DNA of 64,000 bases from Osmia lignaria lignaria (lineage: Eukaryota > Arthropoda > Insecta > Hymenoptera > Megachilidae): NCBI RefSeq assembly GCF_051020975.1, contig NW_027478167.1, positions 9,300,001 through 9,364,000 of the forward strand, given 5' to 3'. Shown here in pieces: positions 61,585 to 64,000 of the stretch. Under the pieces are notes generated by a model. It had not been told where the DNA came from and did not search any database. It worked only from the letters and a program-made list of their open reading frames with translations. The position numbers and the translations under genes are program-made. The first letter of the stretch is position 1. Each line of letters starts with the position of its first letter.

Positions 61585-64000
61585 TTGCAGATTTATCTCA
61601 AGGGAAGGGGCCTGACGGACATATTTCGAGATATTTCTTCTTCTTGTTGTTCTTCTTCTGCACAGCTATGCTGGGAGTGGCATTTGCAGCTCGCAATAGT
61701 GCAGAGTTATCTCAAAGAAAGGGGCCACGGTGTTTCTGTACCTCTATTATGTTGGTGCGGCTTCGGAACTTTTAAATATCTTGATATATCTCGAGAACTA
61801 CGCATCTGATCAAAAAATATCATAGAACATAGAAAGTAGCAAACTTAATTCTCCACAAAAAAGCTGTCTTAACATTTTGCCATAGCTCGCTTCGTTTCCG
61901 AGATATTTGCAGATTTATCTCAAGGGAAGGGGCCTGACGGACATGTTTCGAGATATTTCTTCTTCTTGTTGTTCTTCTTCTGCACAGCTAAACTGGAAGT
62001 GGCATTTCCAGCTCGCAATAGTGCAGAGTTATCTCAAAGAAAGGGGCCACGGTGTTTCTGTATCTCTATTATGTTGGTGCGGCTTCGGAACTTTTAAATG
62101 TCTTGATATATCTCGAGATCTACGCATCTGATCAAAAAATATCATACAACATAAAAAGTAGGAAACCTAATTCTCTACAAAAAAGGTCTCTTAACATTTT
62201 GCCATAGCTCGCTTCGTTTCCGAGATATTTGCAAATTTATCTCAAGGGAAGGGGCCTGACGGACATATTTCGAGATATTTCTTCTTCTTGTTGTTCTTCT
62301 TCTGCACAGCTAAACTGGAAGTGGCATTTCCAGCTCGCAATAGTGCAGAGTTATCTCAAAGAAAGGGGCCACGGTGTTTCTGTATCTCTATTATGTTGGT
62401 GCGGCTTCGGAACTTTTAAATATCTTGATATATCTCGAGAACTACGCATCTGATCAAAAAATATCATAGAACATAAAAAGTAGGAAACTTAATTCTCTAC
62501 AAAAAAGGTCTCTTAACATTTTGCCATAGCTCGCTTCGTTTCCGAGATATTTGCAGATTTATCTCAAGGGAAGGGGCCTGACGGACATATTTCGAGATAT
62601 TTCTTCTTCTTGTTGTTCTTCTTCTGCACAGCTAAGCTGGAAGTGGCATTTACAGCTCGCAATAGTGCAGAGTTATCTCAAAGAAAGGGGCCACGGTGTT
62701 TCTGTATCTCTATTATGTTGGTGCGGCTTCGGAACTTTTAAATATCTTGATATATCTCGAGAACTACGCATCTGATCAAGAAATATCATACAACATAAAA
62801 AGTAGGAAACTTAATTCTCTACAAAAAAGGTCTCTTAACATTTTGCCATAGCTCGCTTCGTTTCCGATATATTTGCAGATTTATCTCAAGGGAAGGGGCC
62901 TGACGGACATATTTCGAGATATTTCTTCTTCTTGTTGTTCTTCTTCTGCACAGCTAAGCTGGAAGTGGCATTTGCAGCTCGCAATAGTGCGGAGTTATCT
63001 CAAAGAAAGGGGCCACGGTGTTTCTGTATCTCTATTATGTTGGTGCGGCTTCGGAACTTTTAAATATCTTGATATATCTCGGGAACTACGCACCTGATCA
63101 AAAAATATCATAGAACATAAAAAGTAGGAAACTTAATTCTCTACAAAAAAAGGTCTCTTAACATTTTGCCATAGCTCGCTTCGTTTCCGAGATATTTGCA
63201 GATTTATCTCAAGGGAAGGGGCCTGACGGACATATTTCGAGATATTTCTTCTTCTTGTTGTTCTTCTTCTGCACAGCTATGCTGGGAGTGGCATTTGCAG
63301 CTCGCAATAGTGCAGAGTTATCTCAAAGAAAGGGGCCACGGTGTTTCTGTATCTCTATTATGTTGGTGCGGCTTCGGAACTTTTAAATATCTTGATATAT
63401 CTCGAGAACTACGCATCTGATCAAAAAATATCATAGAACATAGAAAGTAGCAAACTTAATTCTCCACAAAAAAGCTCTCTTAACATTTTGCCATAGCTCG
63501 CTTCGTTTCCGAGATATTTGCAGATTTATCTCAAGGCAAGGGGCCTGACGGACATGTTTCGAGATATTTCTTCTTCTTGTTGTTCTTCTTCTGCACAGCT
63601 AAACTGGAAGTGGCATTTCCAGCTCGCAATAGTGCAGATTTATCTCAAAGAAAGGGGCCACGGTGTTTCTGTATCTCTATTATGTTGGTGCGGCTTCGGA
63701 ACTTTTAAATATCTTGATATATCTCGAGATCTACGCATCTGATCAAAAAATATCATACAACATAAAAAGTAGGAAACCTAATTCTCTACAAAACAGGTCT
63801 CTTAACATTTTGCCATAGCTCGCTTCGTTTCCGAGATATTTGCAGATTTATCTCAAGGGAAGGGGCCTGACGGACATATTTCGAGATATTTCTTCTTCTT
63901 GTTGTTCTTCTTCTGCACAGCTAAGCTGGAAGTGGCATTTGCAGCTCGCAATAGTGCAGAGTTATCTCAAAGAAAGGGGCCACGGTGTTTCTGTATCTCT
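61585..64000 (+). repeat. 2,577-bp octamer, copy 2, cut by the window end
   Basis: Matches copy 1 in monomer order and rare marks over the 2,416 bases present. Differences I noticed are 'gccatagctc' at about 61,878 where copy 1 has 'gccatggctc' at about 59,302, and 'catacaacata' at about 62,790 where copy 1 has 'catagaacata'. So it is recent, though not perfectly identical like the 4,830-bp pair. More copies may lie beyond the window. Confidence 0.9.
63840..64000 (+). repeat. Partial satellite monomer at the right edge
   Basis: First 161 bases of a monomer, from 'ttgcagatttatc' through box B and into the conserved central segment ('gtttctgtatctct'). It is cut by the window end, so the array extends further right. 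It is included in octamer copy 2. Confidence 0.95.

Larger units (their letters stand above)
1..64000 (+). repeat. 322-bp satellite DNA array, head-to-tail, spanning the whole window
   Basis: The same unit recurs from the first to the last base. Landmarks such as 'gccatagctcgcttcg', 'ctgatcaaaaaa' and 'ggtgcggcttcggaac' return every 322 bp. Counting from the TTG at 95 to the matching base at 63,840 gives 198 intervals; 14 are one base short and three one base long. Every monomer lies in the same orientation and no foreign sequence interrupts them. Most monomers differ from one another by substitutions at recurring variant sites. Such arrays are characteristic of eukaryotic heterochromatin, and layered HORs indicate unequal exchange or conversion. 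Family name and host are not recognised. No stretch holds a gene, so this entry also covers all sequence between the sub-features below. Confidence 0.99.

Noticed and set aside
1..64000. CRISPR array
   Set aside because: CRISPR needs short repeats separated by unique spacers. Here the whole 322-bp unit is repeated and the 'spacers' are themselves repeats.
1..64000. CENP-B box (TTCG....A..CGGG pattern)
   Set aside because: TTCG strings occur at 'cttcgtttccgag', 'tttcgagat' and 'cttcggaac', but none is followed by the required A and CGGG at the right spacing on either strand. A centromeric role cannot be claimed from this motif.
1..64000. Known satellite such as alpha satellite or an rDNA/5S spacer array
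   Set aside because: The unit is 322 bp, not about 171 bp, and no 5S, tRNA, histone or snRNA sequence is recognisable in the monomer.
1..64000. Transposon-derived array (MITE, LTR or helitron ends)
   Set aside because: I found no terminal inverted repeats bounding the unit, no target-site duplications, and no transposase or reverse-transcriptase-like frame. The short palindromes are internal and too short to count.

Overview
The whole 64,000-base window is one uninterrupted tandem satellite array. The repeat unit is 322 bp, all copies run head to tail in the same orientation, and I find no gene, RNA gene, transposon or unique sequence anywhere. Taking the unit to begin at the TTG before 'cagattt' (first at 95), there are 198 complete monomers from 95 to 63,839, plus a 94-base partial at the left edge and a 161-base partial at the right edge. 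The array therefore runs off both ends. Fourteen monomers are 321 bp, three are 323 bp and the rest are 322 bp.

An array of this size with layered higher-order repeats (HORs) is typical of eukaryotic constitutive heterochromatin (centromeric, pericentromeric or subtelomeric). I cannot name the species. One monomer counted by hand is about 39% GC with CpG near the expected frequency (11 seen, about 12 expected). That argues against genomes whose satellites are heavily CpG-methylated (vertebrates, plants) and fits an insect or another invertebrate with little repeat methylation. This is an inference only.

Layout: 95-4,279 mixed monomers. 4,280-9,748 a 1,930-bp six-monomer HOR made of two alternating 965-bp trimers. 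9,749-16,829 scattered pieces of the same trimers among other monomers. 16,830-21,448 a mixed, more diverged zone. 21,449-31,108 a 4,830-bp (15-monomer) block present twice in tandem with no difference found, each copy holding a duplicated 644-bp dimer. 31,962-33,571 a partial further copy of part of that block. 33,572-45,807 the most disordered zone, with local doublets and a dispersed pair. 45,808-55,464 a 1,609-bp pentamer grading into a 2,575-bp octamer. 55,465-64,000 an octamer zone whose last two units are nearly identical 2,577-bp copies.

Within the monomer there is an internal direct repeat 114 bp apart, three copies of a TTTC(C)GAGATAT-like motif in mixed orientation, several short palindromes, an interrupted pyrimidine tract ending in CAG that resembles a 3' splice site, and a comparatively conserved central segment. 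Open frames of about 74 codons recur in most monomers, but they start mostly at TTG, do not continue into the next unit (322 is not a multiple of 3) and are broken by inherited 1-bp indels, so I do not call them genes. The main interest is the unequal-exchange and conversion history recorded in the array, not a protein system.
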